Below, one piece after another: positions 8,836 to 17,776 of a DNA stretch of 64,000 nucleotides (within the stretch, counting starts at the first letter, position 1; each line of letters opens with the position of its first letter). The notes beneath the pieces are model-generated. The model was not told the origin of the DNA. It did not search any database and worked only from the letters and a program-made list of their open reading frames with translations. Made by a program: the position numbers and the translations under genes. The DNA comes from Promethearchaeota archaeon. GTDB lineage: Archaea; Asgardarchaeota; Lokiarchaeia; Sigynarchaeales; SOKP01. The stretch is from the NCBI GenBank assembly GCA_013375495.1, contig JABXKC010000005.1, forward strand, positions 78,735 to 142,734. The letters run 5' to 3'.

Positions 8836-9702
8836 TTATTCGTCGGAAATCTTTTTTAGGTACTTCCCATAATCCGTGTTTGATATGGTTTCTGCGATCT
8901 TTTGCAGATCTTGTCGAGAAATATACCCTTTATTATAAGCAATCTCTTCGATACATGCGACATATAGACCTTGTCGTTTCTGTATTGTTCCCACAAAATT
9001 GGATGCTTCAAGTAATCCATCATATGTTCCCGTGTCAAGCCAAGCGAATCCTCTTCCTAAGAGTTGTATTCGCAATTTCTCCTTTTTAAGGTATTCTTTA
9101 AGCAAATCAGTTATTTCAATCTCCCCTCTTGGTGATGGTTCTAAACCCTTTGCAATATCTACAACATCCTCGTCGCAAAAATAAAGCCCGGGAATGGCAT
9201 AATTTGATTTTGGGTTGTTTGGTTTCTCCTCCAAGGATATAACTTTTCCGTTTTTATCGAATTCAACAACCCCAAATTCTTCAGGATTCTTAACATAATA
9301 ACCAAAAATTACTGCTCCTTCTTTTAACGAGGATGCTTCGCTTAATACAGGTGTGAAACCTTGACCAAAAAAAACATTATCAGCAAGAATAAGAGCAACC
9401 TTTTCATCAGCAATAAATTTTTCCCCAACAATAAAAGCATCTGGCAGCCCACGAGGTTCAGATTGAATCTTATAAAAAAATTTAAGACCCACCTTACTTC
9501 CGTCTCCCAGAATCATTTTGTAAAAATTGATATGCTGTGGTGTTGAAATAATAAGAATTTCTCTAATACCAGCAAGCATTAGCACAGATAACGGGTAATA
9601 GATCATCGGTTTGTCATAAATAGGAATAAGATGCTTACTTATTGTTTGTGTAATCGGATAAAGCCTAGAGCCACTTCCTCCTGCTAAGATGATTCCTTTC
9701 AT
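8836..9702 (-). CDS. rfbA: Glucose-1-phosphate thymidylyltransferase
   Basis: A 288-aa nucleotidyltransferase with the signature GGSGSRLYPIT at the N-terminus, SKHLIPIYDKPMIYYPL, the LADNVFFG metal/sugar site at about 108-115, EEKP and the RGFAWLDTGTYDGLLEAS block. It makes dTDP-glucose from dTTP and glucose-1-phosphate. Most bacterial RmlA have SKQLLP; the His here is a mild variant. The length matches the tetrameric RmlA group. An AGAAGGTGG ribosome site precedes ATG 9702. It feeds rfbB downstream on the same strand. Confidence 0.93.
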   Translation of the reverse strand: MKGIILAGGSGSRLYPITQTISKHLIPIYDKPMIYYPLSVLMLAGIREILIISTPQHINFYKMILGDGSKVGLKFFYKIQSEPRGLPDAFIVGEKFIADEKVALILADNVFFGQGFTPVLSEASSLKEGAVIFGYYVKNPEEFGVVEFDKNGKVISLEEKPNNPKSNYAIPGLYFCDEDVVDIAKGLEPSPRGEIEITDLLKEYLKKEKLRIQLLGRGFAWLDTGTYDGLLEASNFVGTIQKRQGLYVACIEEIAYNKGYISRQDLQKIAETISNTDYGKYLKKISDE

Positions 9703-10017
9703 ATTCCACCTTCTGATAAATTACAATTCCAGCTAATTTTTCACTTTTTATAGAAATTAAGTTTTTTATAACTTTTAAATTAGAGTATGATTCATAATTT
9801 TTGACTCCATATTTTATTTTCTCTAATATGTTTGGTAAAATGATAATAGGGGATTTCAACCAATTGAAGAAAAATATCTGTAAACTCATTATGGAACTTG
9901 AATAGGAGAAGATCATTCCATCTTAAGAGTTTCTTGATTAATTTATCTAATGGCAATCAAAGTTTTTAAATTAGCTAAATTTAAATTATATAAAAAAGAT
10001 TAAATGGTTTATGATTC
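9703..10017. other. 315-bp divergent intergenic region
   Basis: This gap separates divergently transcribed rfbA and the DegT aminotransferase gene and so should hold promoters for both. It is very AT-rich, with TTAAATTATATAAAAA at about 9979-9994 as a possible TATA element for the rightward gene. A minus-strand open frame (to 9916) crosses it, reading for example GIVIYQKVEYERNH, but I cannot tie it to any family and it may be chance or a relic. Confidence 0.3.
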
Positions 10018-11151
10018 TTGAAAAGTATCCAACCTTTTAAAGAGCCAATTTACATCACGAGACCATTATTACCACCAACCAAATTGGTTTATAAAAAGAT
10101 AAAAGAAATCTGGAAATCTAAATTGTTAACAAATATGGGAAACCAACATCAAGAATTAGAATCTGCATTAATGAAATATCTTAATGTTCCTTTTTTAAGC
10201 CTTTTTTGCAATGGAACATTAGCACTTCAAATAGCTTTTCAAGCACTTAAATTAAAGGGTGAAGTAATTACTACACCATTTACATTTCCTGCTACAGTGA
10301 ATGCTTTATATCAAAATAATTTAGAACCTATTTATTGCGATATTAAATTTGATGATTTCAATTTAAATCCAGAAATGATTGAGGAGTTAATTACATCAAA
10401 AACGTCAGCAATATTACCTGTACATGTTTTTGGTAATCCTTGTAATATAGAACAAATTTCAAAAATTGCAGAAGATTGCAATTTGAAAGTAGTTTATGAT
10501 GCTGCTCATTGTTTTGGTGTTAAATATAAGAATAAAGGAATTGGAAATTATGGTGATATAAGTATGTTCAGTTTTCATGCTACTAAGATATTTCATACTC
10601 TAGAGGGAGGTTGCCTTACTTACAATAACCAAGAATTTAAAGAACAATTATATCTCTTAAAAAATTTCGGGATTAAAAATGAGGATGAAGTTATACTTCC
10701 AGGAACAAATGCTAAAATGAATGAACTACAAGCTGCGATCGGATTATTAAATCTGAAATTGGTTAATGAGGAAATAAAGAAAAGAAAAAAAATAGTATCA
10801 ATTTATAGGAATACTCTAAAAAATGTTGAAGGTATTAAGTATTTGGAAGAAAATGAAGACACAGTAAGTAATTATCAATATTTCCCAATTTTAATTAACG
10901 GGGAAAAATTCGGAATTAATAGAGATCAAGTCTATGAAAATTTTAAAGAATATAATGTTTTTTCACGGAAATATTTTTATCCACTTTGTACAGATTATAA
11001 ATTCTTCAATAATAGAGAAGAAAATCCAATTCCAATTGCCAAAAGAATTTCTCAGCGTATATTATGCTTACCATTATATGGTGAATTAACAGGAGAAAAT
11101 GTTATGAAAATTTGTGATATACTGTTATATTTACAAAAGAATTTGAATTAA
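10018..11151 (+). CDS. DegT/DnrJ/EryC1-family dTDP-sugar aminotransferase
   Basis: A 377-aa PLP enzyme of the DegT family. Visible are the LTNMGNQHQELE entry, the CNGTLALQIAFQAL cofactor loop at about 64-76, YDAAHCFG with the PLP-contacting Asp at about 160, and SFHATKIFHTLEGG at about 185 with the Schiff-base Lys. It would aminate the 4-keto (or 3-keto) group of a dTDP-6-deoxyhexose made by RfbA/RfbB, as VioA, WecE or FdtB do. The start is a TTG at 10018; the nearby ATG at 10011 is out of frame. It heads a rightward run of seven tightly packed genes. Confidence 0.85.
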   Translation: MKSIQPFKEPIYITRPLLPPTKLVYKKIKEIWKSKLLTNMGNQHQELESALMKYLNVPFLSLFCNGTLALQIAFQALKLKGEVITTPFTFPATVNALYQNNLEPIYCDIKFDDFNLNPEMIEELITSKTSAILPVHVFGNPCNIEQISKIAEDCNLKVVYDAAHCFGVKYKNKGIGNYGDISMFSFHATKIFHTLEGGCLTYNNQEFKEQLYLLKNFGIKNEDEVILPGTNAKMNELQAAIGLLNLKLVNEEIKKRKKIVSIYRNTLKNVEGIKYLEENEDTVSNYQYFPILINGEKFGINRDQVYENFKEYNVFSRKYFYPLCTDYKFFNNREENPIPIAKRISQRILCLPLYGELTGENVMKICDILLYLQKNLN

Positions 11152-11187
11152 ATTAAAATCGAATCTAAAAATTGGAAATAGAATAAA

Positions 11188-11889
11188 ATGCCTATGAAAC
11201 TTGGGATAATGCAGCCGTATTATTGTCCATATATTGGTTATTGGCAGTTAATGAATGCAGTAGATGAATTTGTTGTATATGATAATATTAAATATACAAA
11301 AAGGGGATGGATTAACAGAAATCGTTTCTTACAAAATGGTAATGACGCTTTCTTTACTATTAACTTGAAAAAAGATTCAGATTTTCTAGACATAAAAGAT
11401 AGGATAATATCTAATACATTCGATAAAAAAAAAATGCTTCATTTATTTGAAGTATCATATAGAAAAGCCCCATTCTTCAATGAGACAATATCGTTGTTTA
11501 AAAGTATTTTATTCTATGATGAGAGAAACCTTTTTAAATATATTTATCATTCAATAAAAAAAATCCGCAAATTTTTAGGTATTGAAACAAAACTGATAAT
11601 ATCTTCAGAAATTGATATAAACCATAATTTAAAATCCCAAGATAAAGTTTTAGCGATTTGTAATAATCTTGGAGGAACAGAATATATAAATACAATCGGA
11701 GGGTTAGAGCTTTACTCAAAAGAAACATTTAATAAGCAAGGAATTGAATTAAAATTTATAAAATCAAAACCAATTGAATATACACAATTTAAAAATGAAT
11801 TTATTCCATGGTTGTCTGTTATAGATGTAATGATGTTTAATTCAAAAGAAGATATTTATAAATTTTTAAACCAGTATGAATTAAAATAG
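11188..11889 (+). CDS. WbqC-like protein, copy 1
   Basis: A 233-aa member of the WbqC family, recognised by MKLGIMQPYYCPYIGYWQL, YDNIKYTKRGWINRNR and the later GGTEYINTIGG...Y. Such proteins sit in O-antigen and exopolysaccharide clusters, often beside DegT aminotransferases. A biochemical role is not firmly known to me; a part in amino-sugar modification is supposed from context. A GGAAA ribosome site suits ATG 11188; ATG 11194 is an alternative. A second copy is at 14967. Confidence 0.8.
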   Translation: MPMKLGIMQPYYCPYIGYWQLMNAVDEFVVYDNIKYTKRGWINRNRFLQNGNDAFFTINLKKDSDFLDIKDRIISNTFDKKKMLHLFEVSYRKAPFFNETISLFKSILFYDERNLFKYIYHSIKKIRKFLGIETKLIISSEIDINHNLKSQDKVLAICNNLGGTEYINTIGGLELYSKETFNKQGIELKFIKSKPIEYTQFKNEFIPWLSVIDVMMFNSKEDIYKFLNQYELK

Positions 11890-11899
11890 CACATATAAC

Positions 11900-12343
11900 A
11901 TGAATATTGAATATAAAATCGGAGTGGGTTCTCAGAATGAAATTTACATTCACTTATTAGATTGTGACAAATTTTTTATTCCAAAGCTAAGTGAAAAGGT
12001 TAATATTTCTGAATATTCAGAAAAAATATTTAATAAAGCAATTAATTTTGAAGCTTGGGATAATGAGAGATTAATTGGCTTAGTGTCAATGTATATTAAC
12101 GAGGAAGACACTTCATTTGGATATATAACAAATGTTAGTATCATAAATGAATATAAAAATAGAGGAATTGCATCAAATTTATTAAAAAAGTGTATTAAAT
12201 ATTCAAAGGACATTAATCTCAATTGGATTAGTTTAAAAGTAGATACAAAAAATGTTTCAGCGGTTAATTTATATAATAAGTTTAATTTTATGGAAGAAAA
12301 ACATAAAAATTCTTCAAGTTTTTTAAAGTTAAAATTAATTTAG
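11900..12343 (+). CDS. GNAT N-acetyltransferase
   Basis: A 147-aa GNAT-fold acyltransferase. The acetyl-CoA loop is NEYKNRGIASNLLKKC at about 92-106 (R/Q-x-x-G-x-G/A pattern), followed by LKVDTKNVSAVNLYNKFNF, the normal C-terminal strand and helix. In a dTDP-aminosugar cluster it may acetylate the amine placed by the DegT enzyme, like WecD or FdtC. Eleven bases follow the WbqC-like stop, so it is in the same operon. The substrate is inference. Confidence 0.8.
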   Translation: MNIEYKIGVGSQNEIYIHLLDCDKFFIPKLSEKVNISEYSEKIFNKAINFEAWDNERLIGLVSMYINEEDTSFGYITNVSIINEYKNRGIASNLLKKCIKYSKDINLNWISLKVDTKNVSAVNLYNKFNFMEEKHKNSSSFLKLKLI

Positions 12344-12354
12344 GATAATTAATA

Positions 12355-13314
12355 ATGTTTAGTTGGAGAAAATTAGGTAGAATTTTTAATCCCGCAGATG
12401 TAAAGGGTAAGTTTTGGCTGAATGAGTATTCACAAGCTCCAGCTACATTGATATTTGATAATTACGTAAGAGTTTATTTTAGTTGTCGTTCTAAACGAGA
12501 TAAATTAGGACAAATGGTAAGTTACTCCGCCTATGTAGATTTAGATAGAAAAAATCTATTCAATATTTTAAATATTGCCCAAGAACCTGTTCTTAAACTT
12601 GGCAATAGGGGTTGTTTTGATGAGTTTGGTACTTATCCAATGTCAGTTATAAAAAAAAATAATGAGGTATGGCTATATTATGCAGGTAGGACTAGATGTG
12701 AATCAGTTCCATTTAATACCGCAATTGGTGTAGGGATAAGTAGAAATGGTGGAGTAAAATTTGATAAACTGGGAGATGGACCAATTTTATCCTATTCTCC
12801 AGACGAACCATTTATTATTAGCGGACCTAAAATACGTAATTTTAATGACCATTATTACTTATTTTATATTTGTGGTCGTAAGTGGTTATTAGTAAATGGA
12901 AATCCTGAAATGCTAGTGAAAATTCGAATGGCTAAATCAACCGACGGATTAACTTGGGTAAAAAATAATAGAAATCTTATCTCAGACAAAATTGACAAAA
13001 ATGAGTGCCAAGCAAGTCCGGATGTATTCTATAAAAACAGGAAATATCATATGTTTTTCTGTTATTGGAATCCTACTACATTTAGAGAGAGTAAATCAAG
13101 AAAAATTGGATATGCTTATTCAGATGACTTGATCAATTGGACTAGAAATGATTTTAAAGCGGGAATTGATGTATCAGAGGAAGGCTGGGATTCTGAAATG
13201 TTAGCTTACCCCCATGTATTTGAATTAGATGGTAAAATTTATATGCTTTATCTTGGCAATGAAGTCGGACGTTATGGATTTGGATTAGCTGAACTCGTAG
13301 GTGAACTCAAATAA
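12355..13314 (+). CDS. Five-bladed beta-propeller glycosidase-like protein, copy 1
   Basis: A 319-aa protein with the repeat pattern of the GH43/GH32/GH130 propeller superfamily: APATLIFDNYVRVYFSCR, FDEFGTYPMSV, VWLYYAGR, ISRNGGVKFDKLGDGPIL, STDGLTWVKNN, SDDLINWTR and WDSEMLAYPHVFELDGKIYMLY. No signal peptide, so it is cytoplasmic. Proteins like this occur in glycan-synthesis clusters, where phosphorylase or glycan-editing roles are possible. Its stop overlaps by one base the ATG of the next, paralogous gene. Which acidic residues are catalytic is unclear. Confidence 0.75.
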   Translation: MFSWRKLGRIFNPADVKGKFWLNEYSQAPATLIFDNYVRVYFSCRSKRDKLGQMVSYSAYVDLDRKNLFNILNIAQEPVLKLGNRGCFDEFGTYPMSVIKKNNEVWLYYAGRTRCESVPFNTAIGVGISRNGGVKFDKLGDGPILSYSPDEPFIISGPKIRNFNDHYYLFYICGRKWLLVNGNPEMLVKIRMAKSTDGLTWVKNNRNLISDKIDKNECQASPDVFYKNRKYHMFFCYWNPTTFRESKSRKIGYAYSDDLINWTRNDFKAGIDVSEEGWDSEMLAYPHVFELDGKIYMLYLGNEVGRYGFGLAELVGELK

Positions 13315-14282
13315 TGAACTGGAAAAAATTAGGGAAAATATTTGATCCTTTAGACTATGAGCTATCAAGCAAATACTTTGGATTTGCTCAATCACCTCAA
13401 GCAATAGTCTTTGATGATTTTATAAGAATTTATTTCTCAATAAGGAAATTGGATTTCAAAAACAAATTTATTAGTCATATAGAATTTGTGGATATGAGTT
13501 TGGACCTCAAAACTGTTTTAAACACATCAAAAAGAGAAGTAATTTCTGTTGGTGAATTGGGATGTTTTGATGAACATGGTATCTTTCCATTTAGTCCAGT
13601 TAGAATAAATGATATGATTTACGCGTACACAAGCGGTTGGTCAAGGAGAAAATCAGTTTCAGTTGACAATAGTATTGGTCTTGCAATAAGTAAAGATAAT
13701 GGTTTAACTTTTAAAAGATATGGTAATGGACCAGTGTTAACTTCATCACTATACGAACCTTTCTTAATTGTCGATGGATTTGTACGAAAATTTAACAAAA
13801 ATTTTTATATGTTTTACATTTTCGGACAGCAATGGTATAAAGAAAATGAAATAGAAGAACCCGAAAGAGTTTATAAAATTGGATATGCAATTTCAAATGA
13901 TGGTATAAATTGGAAAAAGATGAATAGATGCATTATCGAAAATAAAATCGATGAAAATGAATGCCAAGCATTACCAACCGTTATAAAAATTGGCGAGCGT
14001 TATCATATGTATTTCTGTTTTCGTCACATGATTGGTTTTAGAAAAGAAAGAGAAAAAGCATATCGTTTAGGATATGCTTATTCAGATGATTTAATTAATT
14101 GGATAAGAGATGATGATAACGTTGGAATTACAACAACACAGGGTGATTGGGATTCTTCTATGATGTGTTATCCAAATCTCGTTGAAGTTAATGGTAAAAT
14201 TTATTTATTATATAATGGTAATGAGTTTGGTAAATTCGGTTTTGGAGTTGCAAAATTAATGGGAGTAGATAATGAAAGATAA
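13314..14282 (+). CDS. Five-bladed beta-propeller glycosidase-like protein, copy 2
   Basis: A 322-aa paralogue of the preceding gene, with AQSPQAIVFDDFIRIYFS, FDEHGIFPFSPV, SKDNGLTFKRYGNGPVL, SNDGINWKK, ECQALPT, YHMYFCFR, SDDLINWIR and WDSSMMCYPNLVEVNGKIYLLY. One-base overlap with copy 1 (TAATG) and an 11-base overlap with the downstream methyltransferase indicate translational coupling. A third, broken copy lies at 17972-18261. Two similar proteins may form a heteromer or act on two linkages of the same glycan; that is inference. Confidence 0.75.
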   Translation: MNWKKLGKIFDPLDYELSSKYFGFAQSPQAIVFDDFIRIYFSIRKLDFKNKFISHIEFVDMSLDLKTVLNTSKREVISVGELGCFDEHGIFPFSPVRINDMIYAYTSGWSRRKSVSVDNSIGLAISKDNGLTFKRYGNGPVLTSSLYEPFLIVDGFVRKFNKNFYMFYIFGQQWYKENEIEEPERVYKIGYAISNDGINWKKMNRCIIENKIDENECQALPTVIKIGERYHMYFCFRHMIGFRKEREKAYRLGYAYSDDLINWIRDDDNVGITTTQGDWDSSMMCYPNLVEVNGKIYLLYNGNEFGKFGFGVAKLMGVDNER

Positions 14283-14946
14283 AAGAAATTATAATAAAGA
14301 AATTGAAGATAATTTAGGAAGAAAATATGCCTACAGTTTTGATTTTGATGTGATGCATCCTTTTATGCTTAAGTCATTTATACCTTTTTTCAAAAAAGGT
14401 AATCTTTTGGAATTAGGAAGCTTTAAAGGTAATTTCACTGAAAGATTTCTTCCTTATTTTGAAGACATCACATGTGTTGAAGCTTCAGATGAAGCTATAA
14501 CAATTGCTAAAAAAAAAATTGGAGAGAAAGTTCAATTTAAAAATTCGCCTATTGAAACTGTTGTTCTCCCAACTAAATATGACAATATCGTATTAACACA
14601 TGTGTTGGAACATCTTGATAATCCAGTTGTGGTATTAAAAAGAATTAATGAGGAATGGCTAACTGATCATGATAAACTTTTTCTTGCTTGTCCCAATGCA
14701 AATGCTCCTTCAAGACAGATTGTCGTTCATATGGGATTAATAAGTCATAACTCTGCGGTTACTTCAGCAGAAAAAAAACATGGACATAGAATAACTTACT
14801 CCTTAGATACACTAGAACGAGATGTAAAAGAGGCCGATCTTAATGTTATTCATCGGTCAGGTATATTTTTTAAAGCCTTGGCAAATTTTCAATGGGATAA
14901 ATTTCTTAAAACTGATATTATATCACCCGAATATCTGGAAGGATGA
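14272..14946 (+). CDS. Class I SAM-dependent methyltransferase
   Basis: A 224-aa Rossmann methyltransferase. LLELGSFKGNFTERF at about 44-58 is motif I, CVEASDEAITIAKKK is motif II, and YDNIVLTHVLEHLDNP at about 103-118 is the UbiE-like motif III/IV. It probably methylates a sugar or lipid-linked glycan in this cluster. The start overlaps the propeller gene and a GGAGTAGATA ribosome site precedes it. The C-terminus ends with KTDIISPEYLEG. Confidence 0.82.
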   Translation: MKDKRNYNKEIEDNLGRKYAYSFDFDVMHPFMLKSFIPFFKKGNLLELGSFKGNFTERFLPYFEDITCVEASDEAITIAKKKIGEKVQFKNSPIETVVLPTKYDNIVLTHVLEHLDNPVVVLKRINEEWLTDHDKLFLACPNANAPSRQIVVHMGLISHNSAVTSAEKKHGHRITYSLDTLERDVKEADLNVIHRSGIFFKALANFQWDKFLKTDIISPEYLEG

Positions 14947-14966
14947 TATCAATTGGGACAAGAATT

Positions 14967-15662
14967 ATGAAAATAGGGATAATGCAACCATATTTTTTAC
15001 CTTATATTGGATATTTTTCTTTAATAAATCTCGTAGACAAATTCATTTATTATGATGATGTCCAATATATAAAAAGGGGTTGGGTTAACAGAAATAGAGT
15101 AAAAATGAAAAATGAATGGTTATATATCATATTACCAATAAAAAAAGCATCCTTAAATTTAAATATTAATAAAGTGTTTGTTGTTAATAATAAAAGAGAA
15201 ATAGATAAAATAAAAAACACCATTAAACATTGCTACATTAATGCCCCGAATTATGAAAAAATAAAGAATATTGTTTTTGAAAACATAAAACCAGGTCTTA
15301 ATATATCAAAATTGAATATAAATTTAATAAATATAATATGTAATTATTTGAATATTGACACTAAGATGTATATTTCATCAGAAATAGAAAAAAATAGTAA
15401 TCTTAAGGGAGAGAATCAGATTTTGGAGATATGTAAAAGTTTAGATGGGGATCATTATATCAATCCTATTGGAGGGAAAGAATTGTACTCAAAAAAAAAA
15501 TTTAATAAATTAGGTATCAAACTTAATTTTATTGAAATTGATAAAATTGAATACTATCAAGGAAAATATAATTTTATCGAAAATCTATCCTTTCTTGATG
15601 TTTTAATGTGGTGTTCGAAAGAAAAAATACATCAATTATTAAAAATGTATAAATTAGTTTAA
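14967..15662 (+). CDS. WbqC-like protein, copy 2
   Basis: A 231-aa WbqC-family protein: MKIGIMQPYFLPYIGYFSL, YDDVQYIKRGWVNRNR, and GGKELYSKKKFNKLG near the C-terminus. An in-frame ATG at 14943 overlaps the previous stop, but ATG 14967 is preferred because family members begin at this motif and GGGACAAG lies at a suitable distance. The paralogue at 11188 differs through much of its length, so the duplication is not recent. Confidence 0.8.
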   Translation: MKIGIMQPYFLPYIGYFSLINLVDKFIYYDDVQYIKRGWVNRNRVKMKNEWLYIILPIKKASLNLNINKVFVVNNKREIDKIKNTIKHCYINAPNYEKIKNIVFENIKPGLNISKLNINLINIICNYLNIDTKMYISSEIEKNSNLKGENQILEICKSLDGDHYINPIGGKELYSKKKFNKLGIKLNFIEIDKIEYYQGKYNFIENLSFLDVLMWCSKEKIHQLLKMYKLV

Positions 15663-15693
15663 ATATAAATTCAAATAAAAAATAAAAGGTAAT

Positions 15694-16376
15694 CTGATAT
15701 CAAAATATCCGAAAGACTGATTTTATTTGGGATTGGACAAAATGCTGAAGTAGCATACTATTATTTTAAGCACGATTCTCCCTATGAAATTGTAGCATTT
15801 ACATTAGATAGAGAATGGATGAAAAGAGATAGATTCCATAATTTGCCAGTTATAGCATTTGACGAAATAGAAAATGTATATCCTCCAGAAAAGTACAAAA
15901 TGTTTGTTTCTATAAGTTTCACGAATCTAAATAAATTAAGAAAAAAAAAATATCAAGAAGCTAAGGAAAAGGGTTATGAACTTATTAGTTATGTATGTTC
16001 TAGAGCAACAACTTGGCCAAATCTTGATATCGGAGATAATTGTTTTATTTTTGAGGATAATGTCATTCAACCTTACGTAAAAATAGGTAATAATGTAATT
16101 CTATGGAGTGGTAACCATATTGGACATCACACTACTATAAGTGATCATTGTTTTATTGCATCACATGTAGTTATTTCAGGAAGCGTCACCGTTGGGGAAA
16201 GATGTTTTTTTGGGGTTAATTCAACAATTAGAGATAATATCAAAATCGCTAAAAACTGTGTTATTGGAGCGGGTGCTATAATAACTAAAGATACTGTAGA
16301 AAATGGAATCTACTATGGACCACGAGCTAATGTTTTAAAACAAACAGGAGATAGTAAAAATCTAAATAAAATATAA
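15694..16376 (+). CDS. NeuD/PglD/VioB-like left-handed beta-helix acetyltransferase, start disrupted
   Basis: The C-terminal half is a hexapeptide-repeat acetyltransferase (VIQPYVKIGNNVILWSGNHIG, SHVVISGSVTVGERCFFGVN, NCVIGAGAIITKDT). The family's N-terminal Rossmann-like domain is also present: codons from 15717 read LILFGIGQNAEVAYYYF. No ATG, GTG or TTG opens that frame. Bases 15694-15714 in another frame read LISKYPK after an AAAGGT ribosome site, so one missing base in the A-run near 15712 would join both. The first in-frame ATG is 15819. Either a frameshift and start loss or a sequencing error. It probably N-acetylates a dTDP-4-amino sugar. Confidence 0.7.
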
Positions 16377-16447
16377 AAAATGATTATGAAGTGGATAAAG
16401 CAATTGGAGATTGAATAGGTGTTCTGCACACAATGAAAGGAGATTCC

Positions 16448-17764
16448 ATGTCCACAAAACCAACGATTGATTGTAAGAAATGTTTGATGTCATTCCATGA
16501 AGAGTTTATCAACACTCGTGGGGAGTGCGTCGTATGCAATGAATACAGGAAAAAGTGGCTCAATAGGGATTACGAAGAAAAAGAGAAGGAGCTGATCAGG
16601 ATCTGCGAGCATTACAAGAAGCGAAATAAGAACAGCAAGTATGATGCAATAGTTGCGTTCAGTGGGGGCAAAGACAGCACCTATACTCTTTATCTTGCGG
16701 TGGAAAAGTACGGTCTGAGGCCGCTTGCAGTTACAGCGGATAACGGATTTCTCACATCCGCTGCACACAAGAACATGAAAACAGTTGTTGATCGGCTGGG
16801 TGTTGATCACATTGTAGTGACTCGGGACAAAGAAGAGTTGCGGGCTATCTACCAAGCCTTCTTTCAGAAAACAAAGGCTTTCTGTGAGGTATGCTACGCA
16901 ACTGTCCTCAATTCGCTTTATCAAACAGCAGCAGACCAAGATGTCCCTCTCATTATCACCGGTTTTGCCTATAAATTGGAATCCTCCCACTTTCGTGCAC
17001 CAAACAGGTATTGTGTCGAAGATGCATTTGTCAACATCGTAAAGGACAGCATTCCAACGGAAGTCTATGGGAAATACCTTAGCCGGGACATACGCAAGGA
17101 GAAGGATATGCACCTTCTCCATATCTTTGACTATATAAACTATAATCAAAGAGAGATCTATAACATATTGAGAAATGAGTTAGGTTGGGATGACCTGAAG
17201 CGCGAGGACAAACACGCAGACTGTAGATTCCATCAAATGTTGGGGTACCTCAAATTCATTAGCGGTGATATGTCGTCCCTGGTTTTTATGAACCCAGCAT
17301 CACTGTTGAGGGACGGGCAGATAAGTGTTGAGGAATTCAGAGAACAGTTGGCGAAAGAGAAGACGCATTTTCAAAAAATCGACAAAAAACAGATTGATGA
17401 GTTTGTAGATTTCTTTGGTATAGAGGAAACCTTTCTAACCGAGCACCTGGACAGTCCAAAGCTTACAGATCCTCTTGTTGGAGAAACGGATTTTGATCTC
17501 CTACGGGAGTATCGAGAGCGTCCAGGCATTAACGAGCGGGAATTGATTGACAAATTACTCAACATTATTCGCCCAGAGTTAAAGCGAGACGGTGGAGATA
17601 TTAGAATTCTGGAGTTTAAAGATAAGACGTTGAGAATAGAGATGCTCGGCAGCTGTAGAGCCTGTTGGATGACTGACCTAGTCATGATGAAATACCTTGA
17701 GCATCTAGTAAGAACATATATCAGTGAAGACATAATAATCGAGAATGTGCAGCAGCTTGTTTGA
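16448..17764 (+). CDS. PP-loop ATPase (N-acetyl-sugar amidotransferase-like) fused to NifU-type domain
   Basis: Residues 8-35 hold two CxxC pairs (CKKC and CVVC), as in WbpG/PseA-type amidotransferases. Then comes the PP-loop VAFSGGKDSTYTLYL at about 73-87, and CEVCYA at about 145. The last 75 residues (LLNIIRPELKRDGGDIRILE ... GSCRACWMT) match the NifU C-terminal domain, with CRAC in place of the usual CxGC. PP-loop enzymes adenylate a substrate for N or S insertion; a NifU domain suggests sulfur or Fe-S delivery. AAAGGAG stands before ATG 16448. The base composition is visibly GC-richer than the neighbours, a sign of transfer. Confidence 0.8.
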   Translation: MSTKPTIDCKKCLMSFHEEFINTRGECVVCNEYRKKWLNRDYEEKEKELIRICEHYKKRNKNSKYDAIVAFSGGKDSTYTLYLAVEKYGLRPLAVTADNGFLTSAAHKNMKTVVDRLGVDHIVVTRDKEELRAIYQAFFQKTKAFCEVCYATVLNSLYQTAADQDVPLIITGFAYKLESSHFRAPNRYCVEDAFVNIVKDSIPTEVYGKYLSRDIRKEKDMHLLHIFDYINYNQREIYNILRNELGWDDLKREDKHADCRFHQMLGYLKFISGDMSSLVFMNPASLLRDGQISVEEFREQLAKEKTHFQKIDKKQIDEFVDFFGIEETFLTEHLDSPKLTDPLVGETDFDLLREYRERPGINERELIDKLLNIIRPELKRDGGDIRILEFKDKTLRIEMLGSCRACWMTDLVMMKYLEHLVRTYISEDIIIENVQQLV

Positions 17765-17776
17765 GTCCACTCCAAA

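Noticed and set aside
9665..9916. An 83-codon minus-strand gene before rfbA
   Set aside because: No family, overlaps the rfbA start in another frame and is AT-driven; left as a note in the intergenic entry.
16490..17149. A 219-codon minus-strand frame
   Set aside because: It is antisense to the PP-loop/NifU gene, whose motifs are unmistakable on the plus strand.
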